From assembly GCA_003952965.2 (NCBI GenBank), contig CM025849.1, positions 34,468,097 through 34,532,096 of the forward strand: a DNA stretch of 64,000 bases. The letters are read 5' to 3'. The notes beneath the pieces were generated by a model. It did no database searches. It was not told where the DNA came from and saw only the letters and a list, made by a program, of their open reading frames with translations. Source of the DNA: Morella rubra (Eukaryota; Streptophyta; Magnoliopsida; Fagales; Myricaceae). Positions 27,390 through 38,022 of the stretch are shown here, in pieces; positions within the stretch are counted from its first letter, which is position 1, and each line of letters opens with the position of its first letter. Position numbers and translations under genes: made by a program.

Positions 27390-27560
27390 TGGACTATTGA
27401 TCGCGATTTTAAAAAGAAAATAGAACATAAGTAAATTTTATATCATTTAATATTGTTTATATAAATTTATAAAAGTCATAAATCCTACAATGAAATTTAT
27501 TATCTATCTCTTTTCAAATTAAATAGTGCAGTTTAAATAAAAAAATTATAAAGAATTTTG
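27390..27560. repeat. Copy of the hairpin-ended dispersed repeat
   Basis: It shares with the copy at 32945-33145 the order CATTTAATATTGTTTAT, TCCTACAATGAAATTTATT and TATCTCTTTTCAAATTAAATAGTGCA. Only one end is clear. Confidence 0.5.
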
Positions 27561-30036
27561 GTCCAACAAACACCACAACTTTATTTGGTTATGAAAAATA
27601 AAAGAAGCACAAAGCTTATAGCTTTTTTGGTTTGGTACACTTAATAATTCAATTTTCTAGGAAATTTCAAGCTATAAAAGCCCCTCCAAAAATTGACAGA
27701 TAAATCCACGTCTCAGGTTCGGAGCTAAACATTTAAGATAAATTCATGACAAAAATTTGGATTGCTTTTTCCTTGTGCAGGAGAAATAAAGGAAATTTTG
27801 AAGTGTATTCTCTTAAGGAGAGAAAGGAACTTCTATGTGAGTTTTGTGAGTAAAGTGGTGCAGGGCTTTATAAGTTGAAGCCCATGTTCGGTTAAGAAGG
27901 CTTTGTGAAAGGGCTGCAAGTTGTCTGGGTCAGCCAATGATCTGTTGGTTTAAAGCCCGTAGCTGTGCCCGCTCCCCCCGCCCCCAAAAACAAAAACCCA
28001 AGAGTAAGAATATTTTTTTATGTAAGTTATAATTTTTCATCTCCAAAATTCATATCCTAATTTCGCCCGAGAGGAAGAGTAGTTCACTCGTTAAAAACTA
28101 ATTGTTTTACTTTTAACAAGTGTCCAAACTAAATTACGTGCACCTCGATTAATCTTGAAATCTATATACTCTCCCGTCTCACATAAATCGAATAATTACT
28201 ATATTATAAACTCTAGGGTGACCCAAAAAGGCAAAGAGTTAATAACACCTACGAAATATAAGGAAATAAGTAAATGATAATTAAGCTCGCTTCAATAGAA
28301 ACCGTTTGCATCTTGAATGTGAAAATGATATCATTTACCTAAATCTGAAAATTAATTTTAAAAAATAAACCAAAAGTGGGAAAAAGAAGACTGCAGGAAC
28401 AAAATTACTTAATCTTTTTGACAATCGAAATTTTTATTTTCCATCTGGGATAATGTCCAAATTATTAGAAGTACTTACTAAAATCCATAATACGTAAATC
28501 TCTCTTCTCACTTCCCTAAATCAATTTATTGCATCCATTAATGTTTGAGTCATGACAATTTTTCTATGGATATTATTAAAGGAAAATGAAAATAACAATA
28601 CCTTTATACTGGGAATTTCTATTATTTGGAAAGGTCAAGCTGGCAAGTACTACAATTATCACTCACACATTAATGTTCGAGTCACCTCAGCTTGCAATCA
28701 CAGCGAAGCTTAAAATTTTGGGTTAAAGATCTTTTTAGTCTCTTGATTTTTACACCCTTCTAACGAATAGTTCTCAAATTTTCATTTTAATTTTTTAATT
28801 TTATTAATATGATTATTCTGTTTTTTCTCGTTAACCTCATGTATAGATCTGATGGATTGTATATACGTGTCAGAACCTAATTAGACATAAAGTGTACTAT
28901 TGTTAAGTGATTAAATTTAAAATTAACAAAAGAACTTTTTTAACCAAAAGAAAAAATCCAGAGAATATTAGTGATCATATTAAAAACTCAAAGAAATTTG
29001 GAGACATCTTTTAACCTAACATTTTTTTTATAATTCTTTGCTTCTTTTAATTTGGTCTGGTCAATTCGTGCCTCATGGAATATCCAAGCTGTTACTTATC
29101 AAGTGTATGTGTGTCAGTCTAGCAGCTCTCTTAGAAATATTTTTTTTAATTTCTTTATATATATATTGACTTCAACCTATAGTCTGAGCCACAAAGTGTA
29201 TTTATTCGAAACGATTAATGATGCAGTTATAATTAGCGGAGGCAAAACCACTTACAACTAGCCTCATGAGCACATTGGTATTATGCAACATGGTACACGA
29301 GGAGAAAAGTTGTGCACCCGATTCGATAATATGCCAGGCCAAGAAAGCTCAGCCACTAGAGTCTAGAAGGACAACAGACTACAGAGCCACCAGCTAATCC
29401 CCGAGAGTGAAAAAGGCTTCTCATGTGTGCTTTCCACGTACGCCCTAAATGCCAAAGCTGTCAACAGTCAATTAGTGTCCTGTATGTCTGAACGGTTGCC
29501 AATTTATATACCTAATACCTCCTTAATGGATGAGAGATTATCCTTTATATATTCGAATAATTAAATTTGAGTCATATATAAACGTGAGATTGATATTCTT
29601 ATTATTAGATAAATTTTAGACTAACCAGATTTAGACTTTTTTTACTTGTTGCCCGGAGCAAATGCGTATATACTTTCACATAAGAATCGTTAGCATTAAA
29701 TATGGAGAGCTGCTCTCCAAATTTATTGCATTATTTTCAGTACCATGTTTTCTTGCTTCTAGAATATTGCTCTTATGTATACAACCGATTCCGGTGGCCA
29801 TGTCATCATGTCCTCACGATGTCTTCTATCTTTCACGTATTAATTATATATAAAGTTTTCTATAGTGGGATTTTATATTATAATTAGAAAAGACAGAGAA
29901 TGGAAGATTAACGTGCATTAATTGCCACTCCCACACAATGTGCCCCAGGTGATATGTTATCAATCTGGAAAAAATTTAGGGTGGTTATAGTGTGGATTAA
30001 AAATCCCATAAAATATAGTCAACCGAATTGAAATTC

Positions 30037-30058
30037 TATATATATATATATATATATT
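30037..30058. repeat. TA microsatellite
   Basis: About eleven TA units in a row. Confidence 0.9.
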
Positions 30059-30959
30059 AAGACTTTCCTCAAGCTCCATAAATAAGATCATCTAAAAATT
30101 TACGTACTCACAAAAGTATATTAACTAGTACACATATTTTATAGAAAGATAAATACATTTTACATTTCCTAATAATTACGAAGGTCTAGATCACACTTTG
30201 TACCTACTTTGTTGCATTTTGTACCTTTAGTTAAAAAATTTTATCAATTTAAAAAGAATTTTTTTAACTTAAAAAATGACTATTTTATCCTCACTGTTAC
30301 ATTTACCCCAAAAGATTAGGGACATTGAATAATGATGGCCCGACACTTTCTTCTTCGGCCGAAATATCTAAAAGGAATCTGCCCACGACAAACAAGGAAT
30401 GAGTACGTGGGGATATGAACGATGAGTGCCCACAGAGATTTAAAAGCCAATCTTCTTTTCCCCCTTGCGAGGTAGTAACCTAGGCCCACTTATTGGGAAC
30501 TAACCCTAACCTAGTCTAATGACTCCGATGCCAGCCACCATAATTAGTGGCTTATTTTATTCCACGCATATTGGTTTCGTTGATATTTTTGTTGTTCCAC
30601 TCCAAAATTATTTAATATATTTGTTCTGTACTTTTGATGGCAAGTTCAGGACTAATTGTTTATGTTATTTGATAAAATCTATATATAATCGTGAAATTCT
30701 CCATGTCCTAAAGAACGTTAAACCTGAAAATTAAGAGGAATGAAAGGATATTTGTATCCTTGTTGTAAAAGTAAATGGATCAAAAGAGTTGGTGAGGAAT
30801 ATTTCGTTGTGCAAAACATTTCTCAAAATAAGAAGATGAAGTAATAATTGGCCCTTTTCAACATGTGAAGGAAAAAAGTCAAGCAAGAGAGGACGATGAC
30901 AGAACCAGAGGGCATTAACTAGGCATAGGCAAGTTAGGTGGCGATTTCCCATCAAAAAG

Positions 30960-32495
30960 TTAAGGTCCTGATTCATCCTCATGAGAACTAGCAATCTTGA
31001 GAACTTGTTCAAGGTGGTGGGCCGTATCTGGTGGGTGAGCCTCCAGTCTGGATCTCTCCGGCAAAACCCACCGCCCGTCGCCATTTCTAACCATCCCTTT
31101 GTTTTCATCCTGCCTCCAGTATGGTGGCACGCCATAGTCACTCCTCAAGAAATCACAGGACTTGTTGATTAGGGCAATATCCCTCTTTGTGGCCAACCGG
31201 AACCGGCGCCCTTTGCCGTGGTAGCCGTCGATCAGGTGTATATGAGCCTCTAAATTATGTGCACAGCCAAGATCATTGGTTGGCTTTAGAAATGGACTAT
31301 GAGTGTGATCCAATGCAAGTTCCACCCCAACATGAGCATAACTCCATGGAAAAGACATAGCATCCTCCACATACTTTTGGAACTGTAATTTCTCGTTTGC
31401 AATAATCCCAGGCACTGTTGGGACCTTGTCATGCACATTGATGACTCTTAGTACCTTAACTTCAAGCTCATCGCACCGTTCCTTAAACTTCAGGTTGCCC
31501 ACACGAGGACCCGCGAAGGAGTAAACCGTGATGGGAATCTTGCAGCTCGCGTCGTCGCCATGGCGTACTTTGTTCAGTCTCATCTCGGCTATGTCATAAG
31601 CGCTTAGCAGAGCCAAAGCAGCTCCAAGACTATGCCCCGTGATTGTGATACTAATTTCTTCCCCTCTATAGTAGTCAAGAAGCCGCTTGATTTCGGCTAG
31701 TACTTGTTCACGAGCTGAGAAGGAGCAGTACTTGCAATTGGTCTCTTTCTTGGTGTACAAGTCATAGAACCCTGACTCTATCTTAACCGATGGGTCGCCG
31801 CGGAAGTTAGCCGGGTGGAGAATGTCTTTGAGATCACATATCCACTCGAGGTATGTCACGGTGCCTCTCCATGCAATGACGATATCGCGCCGCCCTAGCC
31901 GTTTAATCTCTTCCTCATCCGTCGTCACCGCAACATAGCCCATCCAGTTCGCATGCGTGCTCCAAACGCTGCTCATCTTGGATTTTTGAAAGAAGTTCGG
32001 GAGGTTGATGTTTGAAGTTGCATATAAATACCGGCTGATTTTGTAGCCTCGGTCCGCCATGTCGAGCTTTTCGAAGAAATAGGCTCCTTGGTACTTGCAT
32101 GTCCCACAGTACTTGGAGTGAGGGTCGAAGTCGAAGGAATCGTAGCAGGCTTGCGCAAATTCTCCGTACCTGATGATTTCCCTTCGGAGGTGGGAATTCA
32201 TGGGGTCTAGAAGTCCTTCCCAGTCGTTGCAGCCTTGAACTTCCCTCCATATTTCACAAAGAGGCTGCTCCTCTTCCTCGGAAACTAGCGACGTTGCAGA
32301 TTCATCCAGCTGTAGGCTTAAACTTGAGACTGACTGGCATTTTGGGCCGGCTCTTATTGACTTTGGTGAAAGGGGTCTCTCAGCAAGAAGGACCCTTTTG
32401 GTTTTGTTGAGGTTCCATCTCGGCAGGGAGCCTTGAGCACGAGGTGGGAGGGTTGATTTGAGATTGCTGAGTGATGGTACTAGCAAAGCCGCCAT
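30960..32495 (-). CDS. Phospholipase A1-Igamma-like lipase, chloroplast (DAD1-like family)
   Basis: This is a class I phospholipase A1 of the DAD1 family; members release fatty acids from the sn-1 position of plastid lipids, feeding jasmonate synthesis or lipid turnover. The single exon gives 511 residues. Residues 1 to about 50 are basic and Ser-rich, like a transit peptide. The lipase_3 domain covers about 100-430: DIVIAWRGTVTYLEW, the nucleophile elbow GHSLG with Ser289, the Asp in VHDKVP (D356) and the probable catalytic His in HNLEAHIHLIDGYHG (H418). Length and the C-terminal block PPYWRQDENKGMVR fit the Igamma group. No intron or frame break is seen. A CT-repeat leader lies upstream. 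Which Igamma member it is remains open. Confidence 0.92.
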   Translation of the reverse strand: MAALLVPSLSNLKSTLPPRAQGSLPRWNLNKTKRVLLAERPLSPKSIRAGPKCQSVSSLSLQLDESATSLVSEEEEQPLCEIWREVQGCNDWEGLLDPMNSHLRREIIRYGEFAQACYDSFDFDPHSKYCGTCKYQGAYFFEKLDMADRGYKISRYLYATSNINLPNFFQKSKMSSVWSTHANWMGYVAVTTDEEEIKRLGRRDIVIAWRGTVTYLEWICDLKDILHPANFRGDPSVKIESGFYDLYTKKETNCKYCSFSAREQVLAEIKRLLDYYRGEEISITITGHSLGAALALLSAYDIAEMRLNKVRHGDDASCKIPITVYSFAGPRVGNLKFKERCDELEVKVLRVINVHDKVPTVPGIIANEKLQFQKYVEDAMSFPWSYAHVGVELALDHTHSPFLKPTNDLGCAHNLEAHIHLIDGYHGKGRRFRLATKRDIALINKSCDFLRSDYGVPPYWRQDENKGMVRNGDGRWVLPERSRLEAHPPDTAHHLEQVLKIASSHEDESGP

Positions 32496-32542
32496 GAGGG
32501 TTTTCAGTTCTCTTGGTCTAGGGCCTTGGGCAGTCTATACTC

Positions 32543-32545
<3 letters not shown>

Positions 32546-32575
<30 letters not shown>
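32546..32575 (-). repeat. CT/GA microsatellite in the lipase leader
   Basis: About fifteen AG units on + (CT in the gene's sense), 51-80 bases upstream of the lipase ATG. CT-rich leaders are common near plant transcription starts, so it may be in the 5' untranslated region. Confidence 0.85.
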
Positions 32576-32581
<6 letters not shown>

Positions 32582-32944
32582 AGGGAAGAAGAAGAAAAGG
32601 TATGCATTATTGGCAGTACGATGTCAAAGGAACTCAGTGCTTAAAATGATCAGATCATCTCAACGTTGTGGCTTTGACCTTTAAGGGTGTATATGCACGC
32701 GGGTGAAATATGGGGGAGAAAATGGGTGGAATTGGAAAGGACTTGTCCAAGCCACCACGCCAGTAGTCATGACTTCTTGACCAGCTTTGAGTTTGCAGCA
32801 AAGTGGCCACTATTTGCTTGAACGAGAGGGATGGAATCAACTAGAAACAGAGGTTCAAGGACTATAGCAGTAAGAATCCATTAAATAGGGTTGTTGAAGC
32901 ATAAGGTAAGCAGATATACAGTTGGGAAGGGCAGAGGACTTAAA

Positions 32945-33145
32945 TTGCAGCCAGATTATAATACTTTATAATTCTCTATACGAATTATACCGTATAATTT
33001 GAAAAGAGATAAATATAATAATATTATATTATTTATACTTTTTAAAACTTTATATAATAACATTAAATAAATCTATTTCTTTTTGTTATCTCTTTTTAAA
33101 TTATACAGTGCATTTCGAATAAAATATTACAAAGGATTCTGATAG
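32945..33145. repeat. Hairpin-ended dispersed repeat, best-delimited copy
   Basis: A MITE-like unit of about 200 bases. The left end contains CGAATTATACCGTATAATTTG followed by AAAGAGATA, and the right end carries the inverse (TATCTCTTTTTAAATTATACAGTGCATTTCG). Each end can fold on itself and pair with the other. No target duplication is obvious. Related copies lie at 27390, 55605, 60745 and 60930. Confidence 0.6.
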
Positions 33146-34344
33146 AGTGGTGTGTAAAAGGTGTCTTTTTCATTGTCTTGACCTTTCCTTTTCAATTGCT
33201 TGTATTTTGAGTGTTGCGGAGTACCTAATCACCAAAACCCAAACAGAAAAAACAAAAGGATCGAGGTCGACCAGCAGATTGAGATTGAGAAACGGTCGGT
33301 GGATTTCTTTGATATTTTAAAAAGGTGGAGGCTGATGTGATTACATCTTAATCACGCTTCAAAGTATGGCTGCCTAGCCCTCTCATATTTTTTTATGTTT
33401 TCCACTAAGCTAGAAAATTAGGTCGTGACGGTTTTGTTTCTGTGAAGAAATTGAGCTTTCAAAGTGATCAATTTGTGCCCTAATTGTGGGGAATATAGGC
33501 AGCACAAAAAGACCCCACATCATTTCAAGTGGATATCGTGAAGCAATATCTTAGCTAGCTTTGACTCAATTAGAGCATATTTCTTTCTTGAAATTATCAT
33601 GTCGATGAATGGATCATGGAGGATATTTTCGACTTTCTCTGTTAGTGTTGGTTTCAACTTTGGTTTATTTTGAGATTTTCTAATCTTAGTATCAAGTGTG
33701 TAATAATAGATCTGCATGAATGGACAGTGAAAAGTTTTACGTTGTTGATATTTCCGACCGAAGAAGTTGGGTAGTGTTTGCAAGCCTAAAATATTGACGA
33801 ATTTTTTACCCATCTATATTTTTTTAATCCAAACATAATTATTTCAAAATTTTGGTCAATAAAATATATATATTTTTTTAAAATAATCGCACTCTTCCAA
33901 TCAAATGATCTTTTTTTATTATAATAAACATAAAAAAATCATTCAAATAATTTGTCTTCTCTTTTTCACTCACTTACTATCATATTCTATTTTTTACTTA
34001 AAATCCAATAAAATTCTAATCTACCTCAATTTTCATAACATTCCTAAAATGTCCAAAAAATATTGGTTTACAACTCTCAAGAATGTCAGCATCTAAAATC
34101 TTGAGCAAAGATACTAAAACTATAAGACTTAGGACAAATTAGTTTGCAAAAGTATTTTAAGACATTATGTATTCAACAAAATTCATAAAAGGAACATCTA
34201 AATCTCAAAAAATCTAACACAAACTCTAATAACTTATATAAAAATTTTAATAATTTTTCACACAAACTTCAATATCTTTTTTTAAAAAATTATAACAAGT
34301 ATTCTCTCTCTATATTTTTTTCAATATCCTAATTCATGCATGTT
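33146..34344. other. Gene-free AT-rich spacer
   Basis: No gene seen. The open frame at 33520-33813 on - is AT-rich and matches nothing I recognise. Confidence 0.45.
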
Positions 34345-34545
34345 ATGGGCTTGTTTGGAAAGAGTGTTAGATTTTGGTTTTAGTTATGGTTGTGGTTGTG
34401 GTCTCAAAATTCAAAATTCAAATTTTAAAGTTTAAATATAGTTTGAAACAAGGGCTTGTTTAGTAAATTGAGTTTTAGAATTATTATTATTTTTTTATTT
34501 AATAATATTATCTTTAGTTTATCATAATGTTTAAAAAAATAAAAA
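34345..34545 (+). repeat. Fragment related to the long-TIR element at 58350
   Basis: It shares GGGCTTGTTTGGAAA, the GTTTTGG-rich run and the TTTAATAATATTAT stretch with the left arm of 58350-59655, in the same order. The opposite end is missing. It also holds a second GGGCTTGTTTA word. Confidence 0.5.
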
Positions 34546-34844
34546 CAAATAAGCACTTGTGCTGGCCCAGCTCATAGTGTGGGCCTTTACATCGAGTCTT
34601 AACATTCAGTTCAGATCCATTTCGAGTGCTTCTCCAATAGTTTTTTCATGTTACACTTGTGCCGGCCCAGTTCAGGTGTGGGCCTGGTCTATTCTATAGT
34701 GGGCCTCACTAGACTTTTCTGTGAATTTCAGCAGTGGATTTACTCACTCAACCAGATCCATATTTAAGTGTTGGACTTTTTTAACAAAATTCCCCAATTC
34801 TAACGAGTTTTTGCCAATTGTCAAGGCTTATATGTTTAATTTTA

Positions 34845-35743
34845 GAAAAATTAGCCGTTTAGTCTTTAAATTTTGAGTACTTTTTTATTTTAGTCCTTTA
34901 TTTTCAAAAGTCAAATTTTAACCCTTGAGTTTTTTATTTTTTTTTGACAAAAGCACCGATCCGTTAGTCTACCGTTCATATGCTTAACGGAACTTTCTGA
35001 CACGTCAACAAATTTGACATGTGACAGCCAGATTACAGAATATGCTCACATAATCAAAACAGTGCATAAAAACATAAATCTAAGTAAGAAATGTAAATTT
35101 ACATCACTGCCCACCTTAAAACGCAGCACCCAACTAAATCCTTGTGCAGACTAAACGACTGCTGAGAAAAACGCACCGCTTGCTTCGTTAAGCTTACCTG
35201 TGCAATCTTCGCTTTCCCCCCTCCCCGATATTTGTCCCCCTTTCAGTAGTTGAGCCCTAGGCTCAACTAATCTGCCCATGTTGTACAAAGATTTGGGGAG
35301 AGTAAATATTAGGAAACGAGAAAGAAATAGTGAATATAAAGAAAAAAGATCATTAATTTGTATATGCAGGGATTGATATAAAATTTTGTTTTCGGGGTCT
35401 CTGTCGTTGACAACTAATGAGAACCACTCCTTGATTAGGATCAGGATCCTCCGCCTTGATTACTTTTGGTTTATTCACTAAATGTTGTAGTGGTCGTTAG
35501 GAATTTGTTTCTCCACGCATTGATCATGTGAGCATGTACTATGACGTGGCTGTCATGTGTCAAATTTACTGACGTGTCAGAGAATTCCGTTAAGCATATG
35601 AACGACAGACTGACTGACGGATGATGAGTGGTTTTGTCAAAAAAAAAAAATATATATTCAAAGACTAAAAATTTGACTTTTGAAAATGAAAGGACTAAAA
35701 TGAAAAAATATCTAAAATCTAAGGATTAAACTGTTAATTTTTC
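34845..35743. mobile_element. Mutator-type non-autonomous DNA transposon with long inverted ends
   Basis: An 899-base element with inverted arms of about 200 bases: the left arm starts GAAAAATTAGCCGTTTAGTC and the right arm is its inverse, ending in GTTAATTTTTC. Deeper shared words include CAAAAGTCAAATTT, GTTCATATGCTTAACGGAA and TGACACGTCA. The 9-base word TTAATTTTA flanks it exactly on both sides (34836-34844 and 35744-35752), the target size of Mutator elements. The interior (about 35050-35515) has no transposase. Family placement rests on the target length and long ends. Confidence 0.85.
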
Positions 35744-36515
35744 TTAATTTTAAGAATTATGAACGTAGGTTTGATAGTTTTAAATTTATTTTTCTGTCCA
35801 ATTTTTAAACCGAGATTTTTCCACGTATCTACTTCATGTATATCTCCAGCTAATCAAATTGTCTTGTGTCCTCGTCTCTTTGCTTCTTTGTTTGAAGCAT
35901 TAAGCAAGAGCAAAGCTGTTTCCCAATCTGATATTTGCATGAGTTACTGTGCAAGAAGTTGCCAAAATATATATGTACAGGACAAGAAATCATCTCACCT
36001 AGTTAGTTGTAAGATTTTTTTTTAGAAATCCAGTGAGTTTTGAGTCAGATATTCGGCAACTCGTGAGTTTTGCAGTGGACCTAGTGAGTTTTGCAGTGGC
36101 AACTTGTGCGGATATTGAGCTAAATCCATCCAAATTTGATGCATGTTAATGAGTGTTAGAATTTTTCTTGTTACCCAAAAAATACATATAAATTTTCCTT
36201 AATTATATTATAGTTAGGGCCAATATGATATTTTAATTGAAATATAGTTAAAATGACCATTCACAAACTTGTGAACTGGACTATGATATTATGAAAAATT
36301 ATTTATCATCTCAAAAATTTAAACTAATAAGACGAGATATATTTTGTACAGAAAAAGAAATATTTTATTATTTAGATTATATACGCTCACATTGTTACCT
36401 AATAATTAGGATTGATATTTTAATTAAAATAGGAGTTAAACGTTGAGGCATGTCTCCAACTTAGTCGTTTGGCTCTGATACAGTATATAATAATAAAATC
36501 GCTCTCCAATTCATC

Positions 36516-36675
36516 AAAGAAACGTATGAGGTGACGTCTAGTTTCGGGTATATATATGCAGTCTGGGTGCGGAGATCAGACATCCATTGACCATAGGTAA
36601 CGGCATCCTCCACCCATGAGGTAAGGAAGTTTCGTGTAGAATTGGTCTCCAAAAGAAACGTATGAGGTGACGTCT
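36516..36675 (+). promoter_or_regulatory. Duplicated 24-base promoter word with TGACGTC cores
   Basis: A perfect 24-base direct repeat (36516-36539 and 36652-36675) ends in GAGGTGACGTCT. TGACGTC is a bZIP (TGA/as-1-like) core. Both copies lie 180-340 bases upstream of the reductase ATG. Confidence 0.6.
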
Positions 36676-36760
36676 TCATAAAAGTGGACAGTACGCATGA
36701 AAGAATTTGGAATGGCATTGGTTGTTCGGAACCCATGGCAGGTGACATTACGTGAGCAAC

Positions 36761-36768
36761 TATATAAA
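36761..36768 (+). promoter_or_regulatory. TATA box of the CCR-like gene
   Basis: TATATAAA, 97 bases before the ATG at 36858, in a typical position for a short-leader plant gene. Confidence 0.6.
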
Positions 36769-37164
36769 CAAATGCGAGCTTCAGCCAAAAATGCAGAAGT
36801 TAACGGTACGTAGCTAAAGGAGGAGGAGAAGAAGGAGAAGATCGAGTAGAGAACAAAATGAGTAGTGGAGCAAGGAAGCTCGTCTGCGTGACCGGTGCGT
36901 CTGGATATATTGCTTCCTGGGTCGTAAAGTTCCTTCTCCAGCGCGGTTATACTGTCAGGGCCTGTGTACGCGACCCTAGTGAGTGTTCCCCTTAGAGCTC
37001 TCTACGTCTCTCTTTCTAGCATTTAACTCAATTTTTGGTTTTTATGGTTCCAGTTAGATGTTTCTTGGTGATCTTTTTCGGAGTCTCTTTATGTGAAATG
37101 TGTTCGATATTTCCATTTCCTCTGCGTGGCTTATGATCCTATATTTTCATTTCTCATAAAAAAA

Positions 37165-38022
37165 TTGCAGAAGTTCGAGTCTTATCATTTTCAATTGGAT
37201 GTATCATGCAATTGTTTGGATTAGGGTATTGAAGATTACATAGACAATTATTATTATGGTAAAAGAGGAGTTGTAATGGTCTTGAAATTCCAGAATTAGA
37301 GGAAAAATTGGATTTAGTGTTCTTTCTTAGTACTTTGTTAATTGTTGGCAGAAAATTTGCAGAAGTTCAAGTCTTATCATTTTCAATTGGATGTATCATG
37401 CAATTGTTTGGATTAGGATATTGAAGAGTACAGAGACAATTATTATTATGGTAATAAGATTTCATAATGGACCAATGGTCTTGAATTTCAGAATTAGAGG
37501 AAAAAACTATAGAATGGGATAAAGTTAGCTCCTTATGTTCAAAAATCAAGTTGTTACTCCTTATTTTTCAATCTAACAATTTGAGACATAACTTTCAAAA
37601 CTATCTTCGCCTCCCGGTCTAAATTAGACGTTAAATCAAATGGAAAGCATGAAAAATGACCAAATGCCCTCTAAAATAAAATTATAAAATTAAAAAAATA
37701 AATAAAAAAATGATATTTAAAAAAATTTTTTTAAAAAAAATTATCTATAATTCTAATATTTATTTTTAATTTATTATTTTTTTTTATTTATATTTTTTAA
37801 AATTTCACCTTGGAGGGGCATTTCGGTCATTTTGGTCGGGTTTAACGCCTGATTTAGACGGGGGCAAAGATTGATAAGTTTTGAAAGTTATGGGTCTAAA
37901 TTGTTGGATTGAAAAATAAGGATAACAATTTTTTTTATCCAAACATAAGGGGCTAACTTTGAGTTTACCCAAATAGAATTTAATTCTCTTTCTTAGTACT
38001 CTGTGTTCATTGTTGGCAGATA
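37165..38022 (+). repeat. Tandem duplication in intron 1 of the CCR-like gene, second copy split by a MITE
   Basis: A unit of about 192 bases starting TTGCAGAAGTTCRAGTCTTAT occurs at 37165-37356 and again from 37357. The second copy is interrupted at 37515 and resumes at 37971 (TTCTTTCTTAGTACT...TTGTTGGCAGA). Duplication therefore came before insertion of the element at 37516-37970. Confidence 0.75.
37516..37970. mobile_element. MITE with long inverted ends (Mutator-like) in intron 1
   Basis: A 455-base foldback: the left arm has GGGATAAAGTTAGCTCCTTATG, CCTTATTTTTCAATCTAACAA and TAACTTTCAAAACT, and the right arm is the inverse of all three in order. The flanks CTATAGAAT (37507-37515) and AAATAGAAT (37971-37979) agree at seven of nine bases, fitting a worn 9-base target duplication. 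The middle is A/T-only sequence. Confidence 0.75.

Larger units (their letters stand above)
24871..30730. other. Long gene-poor spacer
   Basis: The first 150 bases are the pyrimidine- and GC-rich leader or promoter of the RETICULATA-related gene. After that the sequence is AT-rich. It has one member of the hairpin-ended repeat family (27390-27560), a possible MITE at 28721-29016 with weak inverted ends, and a TA microsatellite at 30037-30058. The short open frames here match nothing I recognise and have poor composition. Confidence 0.5.

Noticed and set aside
28721-29016. MITE with GGTTAAAGAT ends
   Set aside because: The inverted ends match over only about a dozen bases and no target duplication is seen; kept only as a possibility.
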